Source: Stomorhina lunata
Lineage: Eukaryota > Arthropoda > Insecta > Diptera > Rhiniidae
Assembly (NCBI GenBank): GCA_933228675.1
Contig: OW121744.1
Location: 100,659,122-100,723,121 of the forward strand
Reading direction: 5' to 3'
Length of the DNA: 64,000 bases
This document shows positions 46,857-59,340 of the stretch, in pieces. The notes under the pieces are model-generated. The model did not search any database. It was given only the letters and a program-made list of their open reading frames with translations, and was not told where the DNA came from. The stretch's first letter is position 1; the number at the start of each line of letters is the position of its first letter. Position numbers and translations under genes: made by a program.

Positions 46857-48393
46857 ACTAACTGTGTTTAGTTACTCAAAAATCCAAAGTTAAAAAATAA
46901 AATTTATAATTAATAAAGAATAAAAATAATTAATAAAGAATAAAAATATAAATTTTGAACTTAGGGGAACATTACCAGAAAAAAAAAACAGTTTAATCAA
47001 AGACTCTTTAATATAAAAATATTGCACTCCATACATTTTTTTCGTCAAAAGACAAATTAAAGTGGATAGAAACAACAAAAAGCACATAAACGCATAAACA
47101 AACATACATTTAAAGAGCACGTGTGTGTGCCTTAGCTTTTTCACGTTGAATATTTGTCTCCATTAGTTATTTTGGAATTCCTTTTTATGGGACTTTTCAA
47201 AGCGACCATACAGCAAATCAATGTATGGAAGTGCAACATCTTTATATTAAAGAGTCTTTGCTTTAACTTCAACATAATTTTGGCTGTTGACCAGTTTTTA
47301 ACAAAATTTTTGTTATTTTCTCTTATTTTCAAAAAGACGATATCATTATCTTTCAAAACATCTGTCGTATGACAAATCTTTTTATTTATAGCTTATTAAA
47401 ATGTTTAACAAATTGTTAACCATTTCATAAAAATTTATTAATTTTATTATAATTTATTGATTAACAAACTTTCAAATTACTGAAAAAAATTTGGGTGATT
47501 GTTTGTTTTATGTCTTAATTATTTTTCTTAATAAATAAACTATTTCATTATTATTTAACCCCAAAACTAATCATTGACCTTTGTTTAAAAATATTGTAAA
47601 ATTCAATAAAAAAAAGTTGGCTTTAAATGAAAACGATAAATTTTATAGGGAAAACAATAAAACTTAAAAATTTATGGAAATGAGAGGGGTTCTGGTTTTT
47701 TATAACAACAAAAAAAAATTGTTAAGAAAAAAAAATATGACATTTTTTTACAAAGAAATACAGGTGTTGAAAAAAAGCCATTGAAGTCTTAAAGTTGATA
47801 AAAGTTTAATAAAAGCTTGGTTAAGTTGAGAAAAAAAAAACAATTTTATATAGAAAAAAAATCAAAATATTGTTTTGTCTTGTCCAAACAAAGAAAATTT
47901 TTTAATAATAGTTTTCTAAAAAATAAAATTCTTGTTTTGAAATCATAAATTCTAGCTGTTTTTTAAACCCATTCTTTTAATATAAATTTTTGTTTTAATA
48001 TCTTTTTAATTTTCAAAAATTCTGGGTTCTTTTGTAACCAAAATTCTTTTGTTTGTTCTTGAAATTTGCCTAAAAACGTTAAAACGATCTATTGTTAAAG
48101 ATTTTGGTGGTTAATTTGTTGAAATTTCAAACTGAACAAAAAGTAACTGTATAAATATTTCAAAATATTCTAATTTTAAATAAATTATGTCAACATTAAC
48201 TGTAATTTTCTTTAATAAAAAAAATAACTAGTTTTACAATTTGTTTCGAACTAAAATTTCAAATTACTAGTATCAAGTAGGAGTTCAAGTTTTTTTTTTA
48301 TTTGTCTTTATTATAATCTTTTAAAACAACTTTAATTAAAGTCTTAAACATAAATCTGAAAAAAAACACTTGTTGTTAAAAAGTACTGAAACT
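46857..48393. other. AT-rich spacer
   Basis: Single-copy-looking DNA with long A and T runs. Overlapping open frames of 71-84 codons on both strands (46890-47372) have no recognisable motif. Confidence 0.55.
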
Positions 48394-49672
48394 TAAAGCC
48401 ACAGTAGTTTCAGAATAAAAGCTTTCTTTTAAACAATTCGCACTATTACTGTGTCATTAAAGACAGCAGGTAGGATTAGCATTTAGTAGACTAGAACATA
48501 GATGGCGCTACTACTTTTACATGCATATGGTTTTTAGTTAGTTCTAACCTTCAAAAGATGAGTGTATACATTTAACAGCTGTCGGATTATTAGTTTGCTA
48601 GATATAGCATTTTAAGTGAAGCAACTTCTGTTAGTTCAGAAAAAATAGATCAACAGAAATATTAAGTGTTATTAAAGCTTTTTGATCAAAAAAGCTCAAA
48701 ATTTTGCTGGATAAACATTATTCGGACTCTATACCAGAAAAATCAACCTTTCTCCTAATAGCCCCTAACCTTAATTTACTGTTGCTATACATACTATTAT
48801 TTAAATACCCCTTAAAGCCACAGTAGTTTCTTAATAAAAGCTCTATTGTTGACGTTTTGTACTATTAGGCAAATTATCCCATTAAAAATAACATTCACGA
48901 TGAACATCTTGTAAACTAGAGCATAGATGGCTCTACTACTTTTACATGCAAATGGTTTCTAGTTAGCCCTGACCTTTAAAAGATGAATGTATAAATTTTA
49001 CAGCTGTCGGATTATTAGTTTGCGAGATATAGCATTTTGAGTGAAGCAACTTTCGTTAGTTTAGAAAAATAGATCAACAGAAATATTAAGTGTTATTAAA
49101 GCTTTTTGATCAAAAAAGCTCTTGAAGTCAAAATTTTGCTGGATAAACATTATTCGGACTCTATACCAGAAAAATCAACCTTTCTCCTAACCTTAATTTA
49201 CTGTAGCTATACATACTATTATTTAAATTCCCCTTAAGGCCACAGTAGTTTCTTAATAAAAGCTCTATAGTTGACTTTTTGTGCTATTAAGCAAATTATG
49301 CCATTAAATATAACATTTACGATGAACATCTTGTAAACTAGAGCTTTGATGCCGCTACTACATTTACATGCATATGGTTTTTAGTTAGCCCTAACCTTCA
49401 AAAGATGAGTGTATAAGTTTGACAGCTTTCGGATTATTAGTTAGCGAGATATAGCATTTTCAGTAAAGAAACTTTTGTTAGTATGCGAAAATAGATGAAC
49501 AAAAATATTAAGTGTTAATAAAGCTTTTTGATCAAAAAAGCTCTTGGAGTTAAAATTTTGCTGGATAAACATTATATCGGCTCTTTACCAGAAAAATCTA
49601 CAATTTTCCATTTCTTCTAATAGCCACTAATCGGAGTATACTGTTGCTCTACACTATCATTTAAATACCCCA
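48394..49672. repeat. ~420-bp tandem repeat, three copies
   Basis: Copies start at about 48394, 48812 and 49234 (periods about 419 and 422 bp) and are well conserved. Each begins TTAAAGCCACAGTAGTTTC, contains ATGG(C)GCTACTAC..TTACATGCA, then a near-perfect palindrome AAAGCTTTTTGATCAAAAAAGCTC, and ends near TTTAAATACCCC. No coding capacity. Origin unknown; it could be the internal repeat of a Helitron-like element. Confidence 0.9.
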
Positions 49673-50165
49673 TGACAAGTTCAACAAATCACCAGCAAAT
49701 TATCTCTCTAGACTTGACAAAAGCTTTAAATAAAATCTTAAAACACTTGTTTCCACTTATATTATTGTTATTTTTTTCCACACTTCTCAATTACATTTTA
49801 TAAAAAAAAAAAAGCTAAGGCAACAAAAATTTTGTTGACATGACTCTGAACTTGTCTTTTAATGAGATTCTTATTACAACCTTAAGAAAATCATTTTAAT
49901 TATTTTAGCCATTAACAAAAGTAGCAACAAAAAATTAGTGTCAAAGTTATTTTTTTAAGTTAACATTTGTTTAGATAAATAGCACTTGATCTTATTTAAA
50001 ATAGATTTTAATTTCAGTTTTTAAATAAATTTTAATTTTAGTTTCAAATTAACGGACAAAAACCAAAAATGGCTACTCCGAAAATTTTTCTTTTTGAAAT
50101 AAACTATTTCCTTTCTTTTAATTTCAAAAAACCGGTAGTAAAATTCTTGAAATTAATTCTCACAC
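49673..50165. other. AT-rich spacer
   Basis: Unique DNA between two tandem repeat families. Nothing recognisable. Confidence 0.5.
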
Positions 50166-50560
50166 AAAAAGGCTTAATTTAGTAAAACAAGTTTATTACA
50201 ATCAAAAAGCTCTTTTTCAAAAACCAATAAGATTTTGCAACGGAAACTAAAATACTTAAAGTTAGGCCGTTTTACACACTGAAATTCTTGATTTAGTGAA
50301 ACAAAAAGCTCTTTGTTAAAAATTGATAAGATTTAAGAAAATATATGTGATCGTTTCTCATACCAAAAAGCTTAATTTAGTAAAACAAGCTTATTATAAT
50401 CAAAAAGCTCTGTTTTCAAAAATTTTAAAGTTTTTGCAACGGAAACTAAAATTCTTAAAATTAGGCCGTTTTACACACAGAAACGCTTCATTTAGTGAAA
50501 CAAGCTTTTTAAAACAAAAAAAGCTCTTTTTTTAAATTTGCTAAGATTTTTGCAAAGGAA
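50166..50560. repeat. ~197-bp tandem repeat, two copies
   Basis: Copies from about 50166 and 50364 share GCTTAATTTAGTAAAACAAG, TTGCAACGGAAACTAAAAT and TTAGGCCGTTTTACACAC. Several AAAAAGCTC/AAGCTTTT words occur within them; this family opens the AAGCTTT-rich domain. Confidence 0.85.
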
Positions 50561-50654
50561 AATTTTATAAGTTGAAGTACCTACATTGAAAATTTTTATG
50601 ATATGTTTTCAGCCGATTAGGAGAGATTGTGGAAACCATAGGCATCCCACATAA

Positions 50655-50920
50655 TTCAGTGGCAGAGACCTGAGCCGAGCATTTCGATCGGCGGCGGCTT
50701 ACATCAAAATTAGCGGCGGCGGCTGTAAGCTGGCTAATTTTGAGAATTTTTTAAGAAATATTGAAAACCTGCTAGGAAAATTTTTAAGGCAAGTTCATCA
50801 ACAATGCCAATAAGCTTTTAGCAGAATACTTTTGCTGCAGCGGCCAAAGAAAACTGTCGGCGGCTTGGCTAAGCCGGCTATTAGCCGCTTAGCGCAGGGT
50901 TAACTCAGTGCAAGAAGGCT
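50655..50920. mobile_element. GC-rich island with GGCGGC motifs, possible MITE
   Basis: An abrupt GC-rich stretch in AT-rich surroundings. Starts CAGTGGCAGAGACCTGAGCC and ends GCTTAGCGCAGGGTTAACTC. GGCGGCGGCT occurs twice near 50690-50730 and GGCGGC/AGCCGGCT near 50860-50885. Ends are only weakly inverted and no target duplication is evident, so the hAT-like MITE reading is tentative. Confidence 0.3.
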
Positions 50921-50979
50921 CTGCATTTGCTCAGAATCATCAATTTTAGCGTCAACTTTGTACAATCTAGTGGGTACAT

Positions 50980-52220
50980 TTCTAAGCTTGTGTTTGTACA
51001 AAAAAGCTTTCCTTAGTGAAAATAAAGCTTTTTGCTTACAAAAATCTATCATTAAAAACTGACAATCTTTTTTATGGAAAACTAATTTCTGAGCTTTAAG
51101 ATAAAGGCCTATTTTCCTTTTCTATTTTTCTTACACAAAAAGCTGTCCTTAGTAAAAATTGATCTTTTAGTAAACAAAAATCTATTTTATCAAATTGACA
51201 AGCTTTTTTTTATCAACCGCAATTTAAAAATGATTTCCAAAATAATTCATGGAAATACAAGATTTTTGATGTTAAAAAGATCAGAAGATCCATAAAGAAG
51301 ATAAGGTTAATAATGTTTTTATTATTATTAAATCACATTTTATGAAAGCTCTATTTAAAAAAATTGCAAAAGCTCTATTGCAATTAATGCACAAATTAAT
51401 TATCAATTATTTTTACAAACAAGCTTTCCTAAGTGAAGAAAACGCTTTTTCTTAACAAAAATCTATCATTTAAAATCGACAAACTTTTTTATGGAAAATA
51501 ATTGAAAAAGCTTCCCAAAGTCAGTCATCGAAACACATACATTTTTAAGTAAAAAAAAAAACAGCATTTTCTTAACAAAAGCTTTTAAAATATGTTATTA
51601 TATAAAAAAACCTTTTTTAGTCTGAATAAAGAATGGGTTTAAATAATAAATAAAAAGCTTTTGCTTACACATTATTTCATATTATCCATTTAAGCTTTTT
51701 TGTATATTTATACTTAGTTAAATATTCAAAATTATATATAAGCTTTTTAAGTTTATTTTCAATAGGCATATATTCTATAGCTTTAAAAAGCTCTCGATAA
51801 AGCTTTTAGAAAAAAATGTGTATTATTTATGCTTTAATGGAATGAACTTTTCGAAAACCTTTGAAATATATTTTAATATAAAAAAGCTTTTAAAGTCTCT
51901 GGATAAAGCATCTTTCACTTTATAGTTTATGAAAAACAAACATAAAGCTTTTGCTTATACAATATTTGTCTTTATCAATTAAATGTTCTGATTTCAAAAT
52001 ACAAAACTTTTTTTGGGGGTTAAAATATTTTTAAACAAAAAAGCTTTTAATAAAAAAGCTTTTATATATAAAATTTTTTGCACAGTATAAGAAATCAATT
52101 ATTTTGCAAAAGTTTAAAAGTTTTGAAGAGCTTTAATTTTTGCAGAATTTGCATTAAAGAAATTATTAACGAAAAGATATGCAAAGATTTAGAGACAAAA
52201 AGCATTTAAAAAAGCTTTAA
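50980..52220 (-). repeat. AAGCTTTT-rich dispersed repeat, inverted copies
   Basis: AAGCTT occurs about every 60-80 bp. The segment near 51850-51990 is the inverse of 58690-58800: both carry AAAAAAGCTTTTAAAGTCTC (or its complement) next to AAGCTTTTGCTTA at the same distance. Family unnamed; no coding capacity. Confidence 0.75.
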
Positions 52221-52497
52221 AAAAAATATTTTAAATTATTGAATATCCCAGTAAAACTTTTCATTACCAAATAATGAGTTAAACAGTTAAACTATTGAAC
52301 ACGAACTACTTACTCATTCGCTGTTTAAGTCATTACATTAACATGGGGATGTCATTGGAGGCAAGTACTTACCAATTGCAGGAAAGTAATGACTTGGGTA
52401 AGCAATTTGAAAGCAACAACAACAACAGCAACAACTTTTTTGTTGTTGTTTTATTAAAAACATATATTTTTAAACGAAATACAAATTTTTTTTTATG

Positions 52498-52550
52498 ATC
52501 CCATGGGGGCTCGAACCCAGACCCTCCGACTCTTCCACTAAGCTACTTCA
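52498..52550 (-). repeat. tRNA-like segment with A-tail (SINE-like)
   Basis: On the minus strand a perfect A-box TAGCTTAGTGG (52535-52545) is followed about 18 nt later by a B-box-like GGTTCGAGCCC (52506-52516), then GGGATCAT and an A-run. The A-to-B spacing is too short for a cloverleaf and no acceptor stem forms, so it is a deleted tRNA or SINE head, not a working tRNA gene. Confidence 0.45.
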
Positions 52551-52982
52551 TATGTTGAAAACTTAGCAGCTTATAATTAACATAAAAAATTTTTATTTTT
52601 AGATCCAAAATCATGTGAAAATAACTTTGTTTTTCCCTGCTTTTTTTGCTTTGTTGTAATTTTTGGAAAAATATTTTTATACGATTTTTTGTAATTATTT
52701 TAAAACTTTTTTAAAATTATTTTAAAACTTAAACAATTTAAATCTTCTTTTTTGTATAAGTTTTTACATAAGATTGACTCTTACTTACTTAAATATTACA
52801 ACCTGTTAAGGTCAAAGTCCGAGCATATTTTAGAATTCCATGGATTTCGATCTTGTGCGAATATTCTCCAATTTTATAGGCCAAGCTTTGAAAAATGTTC
52901 CTCTACTTGGTCTTTCTATCGAAGTTTCGGACATCCTCCTCTAACATTAGGTAGTGGGACATTTCAATTCTAATTTTATCCT

Positions 52983-53260
52983 CTTCATTGTATTTTTTTT
53001 TTTTTTCAAGAGAGGGTTACTAGCCCGTAATCCTAGCCCATTTTTATCGATCTTATGGGACAACTCTCGGAACATGTTAACTCACAATATTAATGGGTGT
53101 TAAACTAGCTCCCCGGGTGATACCATGAGGAGGTGTGTGTCTACAGTTGAGATGAAGGATGACCCAGATAAGTTGGGCTTACCAAGTTAAGACCAATTAG
53201 AATCGTGTTTGGTATTCAACATCCCCTACATAATCAAAATTGACTCATGATGGTATTTTT
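52983..53260. other. Non-AT-rich patch of unknown origin
   Basis: Sequence from about 53010 to 53230 (for example CTAGCTCCCCGGGTGATACC, GATGACCCAGATAAGTTGGG) is much richer in GC than its surroundings. It reads like the remnant of a transposon or a non-coding exon. No frame is long enough to translate convincingly. Confidence 0.3.
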
Positions 53261-54760
53261 TTCATTAACGTGAGTTAGTTTTACAAATTTTTTTTACAGA
53301 AGATAATATTTAAGTTCTTAAAATTCAAAAATTATTTAAAAGGACTCTTTTAATAAAAAAAAAAAAACTAAAAAAAAAATGTTGCCCTTGGTAAAGTTTA
53401 AATTACCATCTTAATTACAAATAAGTACTTCTGTAATAACTTATTATTTATTCGGATGGTATGTTGTAGTCGTTACAAGGTAACCAGTTATTAGAGTACT
53501 TGCCATTACCAAAGTTTTGCTGGGATCATTCAAATTTTTATAAAGTTATGAAAAATTAAGCTCTAAATCAGATAAAATAATTGAAAATAAATGCTCTGAT
53601 TTCAAAAAAAAAAAAAAAAAAAACTAATAATTCTCTTAGTCAATGCTAACATTTGCCAGCAATTACACTGATCATATCTGAAATATTCATGTGTTTTTCG
53701 TGGCATGATTTATTCTTTTGAAATCCAATTTAAAATAAATTTTAAATAACAATAATATTTTCGCAGTGATGCCTTCCATTATTCTCAGTCATTCAAGCAA
53801 ATTGCAGATGATCTATAAAATGCATTTAGAACACGCACTTTTAAATTGAAATTTTTCTGAAGCAAAAAAAAGAACTGAAAAGAATCTCAAAGATGATCTC
53901 AAATAACAACAATAACAGTGATTCAAATATTTTCATAATAATCAAATACAGAAGACAAAGAAATTTCAAAATTTTTTTGTAATATTATAACAAATGTACG
54001 ATCACTTGAGATAAATTTTTGTAGAAAAAAAAATATGAAGAAATGAAATAAATAAAACACTTGTTAATCGTGCCTAACTGATCATCATGATATTAATAAT
54101 GATGTTCATTATTAAGATAATTATGTTAGAGCATTATATGATCTTATAAAGAAACACTTGTTCGCTTATGTTTAAATAATGTCCAGTTTTGAATCATTCG
54201 CTTTATTATGATCATTTCAAGATGATGCTGACGAAGCTTTGCCATCTTTATAGGAAGTTTGTTTTGTTGTTTTGATTTGATTTTTCCCAGTTGATCGCTA
54301 CAATACGAGTATGCAGCTGTAAATTATTAAAATTATATAAATGTTGTTTTCTAGTTTTTATTTTCTTTCCCTCCTTTTTTTTATTCCAGTAAATATTTAA
54401 TTGAAATTGTTATATACTCTTCTTTTTTCATTTCAATTAAATTGCAAAAGATTCATGTGATATAGGAAATTGTGTAAAAAATAACATTTAAAGATTTAAA
54501 CTGTTAGAAATTTTTCAGTTAATCGTGTGTCATTTGATTATGTTTTTCTTTAAAATATTTTGTACGTGTATGTCGCTCCTTTTTCGAAAATCCACTTGAG
54601 ACTGTATTCAGAATTTTTTCTGAGGAATTAATTAATCTAACAATTGAAATGATTTATAAAAACTACAAATGATTTTCAAGAGAAAAATCACTAATTTATG
54701 GCTCTGATTCTTCAATGAACTAGATGGGCTAATGATGTTCAAAATGAACTTAAAAAGCTT
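53261..54760. other. AT-rich spacer
   Basis: Unique DNA with an A-run at about 53606-53623. No gene, repeat or transposon end recognised. Confidence 0.5.
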
Positions 54761-54764
54761 TTAA

Positions 54765-54910
54765 TTAAACTATATAAATATATTTCTATGAATGGGTGCA
54801 CAAAAAAGCTTTACAGAGATAAAGAAAAATATTGTTTAAGCCAAAGATTTTTGTTAGATTTTTATAAATTTTTAAGGGAAGCTTTCTTCAGAGGCTTAAA
54901 AAGCTTTTTT
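54765..54910 (+). repeat. AAGCTTTT-rich repeat, left part of a split copy
   Basis: Direct-orientation copy of the family at 58660-58800 (shared order GCTTTACAG.GATAAAG, TTTTTGTTAG, AAGCTT.C..CAGAG, TAAAAAGCTTTTTT). It stops at the T-run where the Helentron-like element begins and resumes at about 58229. Confidence 0.8.
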
Positions 54911-55289
54911 ATACCCCTCACCACCATAGGTTGAAAGGGAGTTTGTGCTGATGTATTTAACACATGGAAATATTTGTCTTAGACCCACTTTTTAGTATAC
55001 CAATAGGCTTAGAATCACTTTTTGAGTCGATTTAGCGATGTCCGTCCGTCCGTCCGTCTGGCTGGCTGGCTGGAGCCCCATATAAACCTTGTAATCAAAC
55101 TACAGGTCGCAATTCTAAAGATAATTTGATGAAATTTGGCACACATCATTTTTTATACCCTTCACCAATAGGTGAAAGGGTATTATAAGTTTGTGATTCC
55201 GTTTGTAATTTTTTTATTAGTGATCGTAGACCCCATAAAAATTATACCGATCGACTCAGAATCGGGAGGAGAATCGATTAAGCGATGTC

Positions 55290-55321
<32 letters not shown>

Positions 55322-58225
55322 CGTCTGTCTGTCTGTCTGTTGAAATCAAGTTTCTGAAGCCCCTGGAGGATGGACTTACATAAATTATATATTAGATTTT
55401 AGGAAATTCTCCCGCAATGAACGCTATTAAATTTCATTAAAATCGGTTTATAAACACCGAAAATATCGAAAAAATACCAAAAATTAGACGAAAATTTTAA
55501 AATTTTTGATTGAAACACACTTTTAAATAACAAGAGAAAAAAGATACTCCTGGTGTACATGTGATAATATATTATATATCAGATTGTAGGAAATAGTTTC
55601 CCAAAACACTCTGTAAAATTTTATCAAAATCGGTCCATAAACAACTGAGATATCGCCAAAACATTGAATTTGATGTATCGCAAATTGCCCAAAGTTCGCA
55701 TTAGAGAATGTTTGTTGAAAAAATGAAATGCAGAAATAGGAAAAACCATCCTCCTTTAGTACGGACCTACATAAATTTTATATCAGATTTTAGGAAATTC
55801 CCCCGCCAAGCACGTTATTAAATTTTATCAAAAGCGGTCCGTAAACAATTGAGATATCGCAATAACACTACATTTGATGTACAGCAAATTGCTCAGAGTA
55901 CGTGTCTAAGAAATTTTGTTTACATTTCGTAAGTATTGTTTCAGCGATATCTCAGGTGTTTATGGACCGATTGTGATGAAATTTGACATCGTTCTTTGTG
56001 TGAGGATTTTCTAAAATCTATACTCCACAAATCTGATTACGAATACCATTCAAACTGTACCGATCAACTTTGAATCGGCAGGAGAATCGATTTCGCGACC
56101 TCCGTCCGTCCGTCCGCCCGTCTGTTTTTTTGTCCGTCCGTCTACCTGTATGTAATTTTTTCTGTTGTAGTCAAGTTTTTGGAGCTCCTGTTTTGTCGAT
56201 ATCTCAGGTGTTTATTTTGATGAAATTAAATAGCGTCCTTCGCAGGGGATTACCTAAATCCTGATGCATTCGGTAATTTGTGGTAGATATAATTTAGCGT
56301 TTAAGCGATGGTGTTTTGATCGACAATGATAAAATTCAGGGTGGGACAATATCCTAAAATTTTGTGTAAGATCCAGGAGCTCCACAAATCTGATTTTAGC
56401 AGACAGACACTCTGCATTAATCTTAATTTTGTGTCTGACTTTTGAACATTATGATAACATTTGAGAATGTATTATATATCAAATTATAGGTAATCTTCCT
56501 AGGAAGTACAAAAATGCAATGATATCCGTTCAAAACCTACATATGTATGTAAGTATCTCACATATCAACGACAATTTAAATTTTTTAAATGCAATTGGGA
56601 GAAATCCATTCACGTTTGACAATTGATCCCGTATAACTTCGGCTAAGATACGATGATGACATTTAGTATAAAGACGTTGTACAATATTGATATTCAGGGC
56701 GATAGCGTCTAAAATAAACTTTTTAGAGGGACAACATTTGACAAAAGTATTTCTGATCTCTTGAAAAGTTCGATATTGAAAATGGGGGAGCTCTATTCAC
56801 ATTTAGTGAAATCTCCCATATAACCCCGACCGGGAATCGATTTAATGCTGATAAATTAAATCACATTAAAATTGCACAAGGAACTAGAGCAAAACTTTCC
56901 AAACATCCATCGGACAGATCGAAAGAACAATACATCCCAAATATTATTGATGAAGTGTTCATTTTAATTAATTAACTAACTTCAGATTAATAAGTAAATC
57001 TTTAATAACTTTTCCGACAAAGCTGATATCCATCCATTCAAAAGCTATATATTTCACGTATGTATCTAAAACTAAGAGTGTATACCCTATAATTTTAAGG
57101 CTTATCATTGTTAAAGCTTTGACCTAAATCAGTCCGCTAACTTCAGAGTTTTACATAACTAATCAAGAACTTTTACTGGTGGGATAATTCGTACGAATTA
57201 AAGTGCACAACCCTCACTGGGCACAGTGTTTTTGGGTTGCATGCCAGAATACTTAAACTTCATCAAATCGATGTGCTATTGCAAATGTAAGGGCATCTAC
57301 ATTTTGAAGCATCTTTTCTGCATGGTTTATCTGGTCTATCGAACTTTATTAAATGTTCGTAAAATATGTGTATATTTTATTTCGAAGCTACTGGCTGGCT
57401 TAAATATGTATTCTCTACTTGTAGTCTAGTAATCATTATCTTTCACAAAGGGACCACTTTAGAACCCAAGTGAAGCTTCCCTAGACATCAGCCACCTGCC
57501 CAACCTAACCTTTGGGTGCATAACTATCCTAGATGATGACGCCACCGAAAAGCTTTTCTTTTTCCGACTCTTAATTTTAAAGACTCTTTGCATATAATAC
57601 TAGTATAACCAAATTTTGCTAGGAATTACATTAAGTACTTTTGCAGCACCATTGGTGAAGGGTATCCAAGATTCGGCAAAGCCGAATATACCACTCTTAC
57701 TTGTTTGATAATAGGATCATGGCTATAGAAATTCGTCAAAATCGGTAAATTATTTATGGTACCTCCCATAGGTCCCACTTCCCGGAATTGATATATTAAC
57801 CTCAAATATCAATATTTTTTCATAAAATTTAAATCAAATACTGCTTATGTAAACTAAAATCACTGTACCAAATTTCGTTTAAATCGGTCCACATTTGACC
57901 ATAGCTCCCATACAAACTTTTCTTTAAAAACGCACTAAATGAGACAAAAATTACTAAAAAGCTCGTAAATCAAAAAAGTTTATTTTTTGCATACATAATT
58001 TTTGTAACCGTAATCAATCTGCCAAATTTCGAGATAATCGGTCCACATTTCACCCTAGCTCTCATATAAGTCCAAATGAGGAAAACAGCTTAAATATATA
58101 AGTTTTGAGAAAATGGCAAAATTTAGCAAATATTTGTCTTTACACAGGAAAAATAACACCTTTGACCTTAGTGGTGAAGGGTATCGTATGGTCGGGCTTG
58201 ACCGACTATAGCTTTTTCTTACTTG
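54911..58225 (+). mobile_element. Outer Helentron/INE-1-like element (interrupted)
   Basis: Starts ATACCCCTCACCACCATAGG in a T-run and ends with a subterminal inverted copy (GGTGAAGGGTAT, about 58173-58184), a hairpin ATGGTCGG/CCGACTAT (58188-58195 with 58202-58209) and CTTACTTG (58218-58225) followed by TTTT. A (GTCC/GTCT)n tract lies at 55039-55060. The host copy it split is known, so both ends are defined by comparison with uninterrupted copies at about 58575 and 58775. Its own body (54911-55154 plus 57704-58225) is interrupted by a second element of the same class. Non-coding. Confidence 0.75.
55155..57703 (+). mobile_element. Inner Helentron/INE-1-like (mini-me) element
   Basis: Starts ATACCCTTCACCAATAGGTG in a T-run and ends with GGTGAAGGGTAT (57653-57664), hairpin ATTCGGC/GCCGAAT (57671-57687) and CTTACTTG (57696-57703) followed by TTT. 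The head carries GTTTGTGATTCCGTTTGTAA, AGACCCCATAAAA and a (GTCT)n tract (about 55286-55340), the mini-me signature. Internal direct repeats with CGGTCCATAAACAACTGAGA occur near 55440, 55628 and 55831, and in inverted form near 55935. A second head-like piece with (GTCC)n lies at about 56050-56145. Open frames here are short and repeat-driven. Confidence 0.75.
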
Positions 58226-59340
58226 TTTTATATAAAAACACAATTCAAAGGTTTTTGGAAAAACTCATTCCATTATATCATAGATAATGAACATCTTTTT
58301 TCAAAAGCTTCATCAAGAGTTTTGAACTTTATAAGTTATTCCTGTTTAAAATAAACTTAAAAAAGCTTTTATTTTATGTAAATTTATTTGCTATAAATAG
58401 GTGTGCACAAAAAGCTTTTAATACAAAATATTATGTAGGTAAAAGATTTTTGTTTATAATTTAAAGCCGAGCTACATTCCTAGACGTATAGTGATAAAGA
58501 AAGATATATTGTAGGCAAAAGCTTTTTGTAAGTTCTTTATAAACATTAAAGTGAAGCTTCCATCAGAGACTTGAAAAGCTTTTCTAAATAAAAATACATT
58601 TCAAAGGTTTTTCGAAAAGATCATTTTATTAAGTAATGAACATATTTATATTAAGCTTTTTTACATGGTAATATATTTTAAAAGCTTTACAGTGATAAAG
58701 AAGGATACTGTGTAAGCAAAAGCTTTTTGTTAGTTATTTATAAACTTTAAAGCGAAGCTTGCTCCAGAGACTTTAAAAGCTTTTTTTTATAAAAATACAT
58801 TTCAATAATTTTTGGAAAAGTTTATACTATAATATAATATATATATAATTAACATATTTTTTCCAAAAGCTTTATTGAGTGTTTAAAGCTTTATCATATG
58901 TATATCCCTATTCAAAATAAACTTAAAAAAAACTTTAATTTTATGTTTATTATTTTACTACGGATATGTGTTTACAAAAAGCTTTTCATGGATAATATAA
59001 AGTAATGTGTTATCAAAAGCTCTTAATTTTTAATTTAAATTCAAGCTACATTCCGAGACTGAAAAGCTTTTATACATGATCATATATTTCAAAAGCTTTT
59101 GAGCATTTCACTCCACTATGTTATAAATAATTAAGATACTTTTTTCTCAAAAGCTTTTTCGAGTATTTTTTAAAGCTTTGTAACATATTCTTTTCTATGA
59201 AATTGATTTTTCGAGATTAAAAAATTTTAAAATTGTAAGTTAATGATTTTTCTAATTTAAAGCTTTTAATAATGTCATCTCTAGTCATTATTTTTATATA
59301 AAAAGAACTTCTGAAACTTTTTTTAAAGCTTTTTCTAATA
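58226..59340 (+). repeat. AAGCTTTT-rich repeat, tandem degenerate copies
   Basis: Begins with the right part of the copy split by the Helentron-like element, then at least two more copies (about 58310-58640 and 58650-58900) with the order AAAAAGCTTT, GATAAAGAA, AGCAAAAGCTTTTTG, GAAGCTT.C.CAGAGACTT, AAAAGCTTTT, ATACATTTCAA. Decays to the right but the AAGCTTTT word persists. Confidence 0.8.

Noticed and set aside
52498..52550. Functional tRNA gene
   Set aside because: Box spacing is too short and no acceptor stem can be paired.
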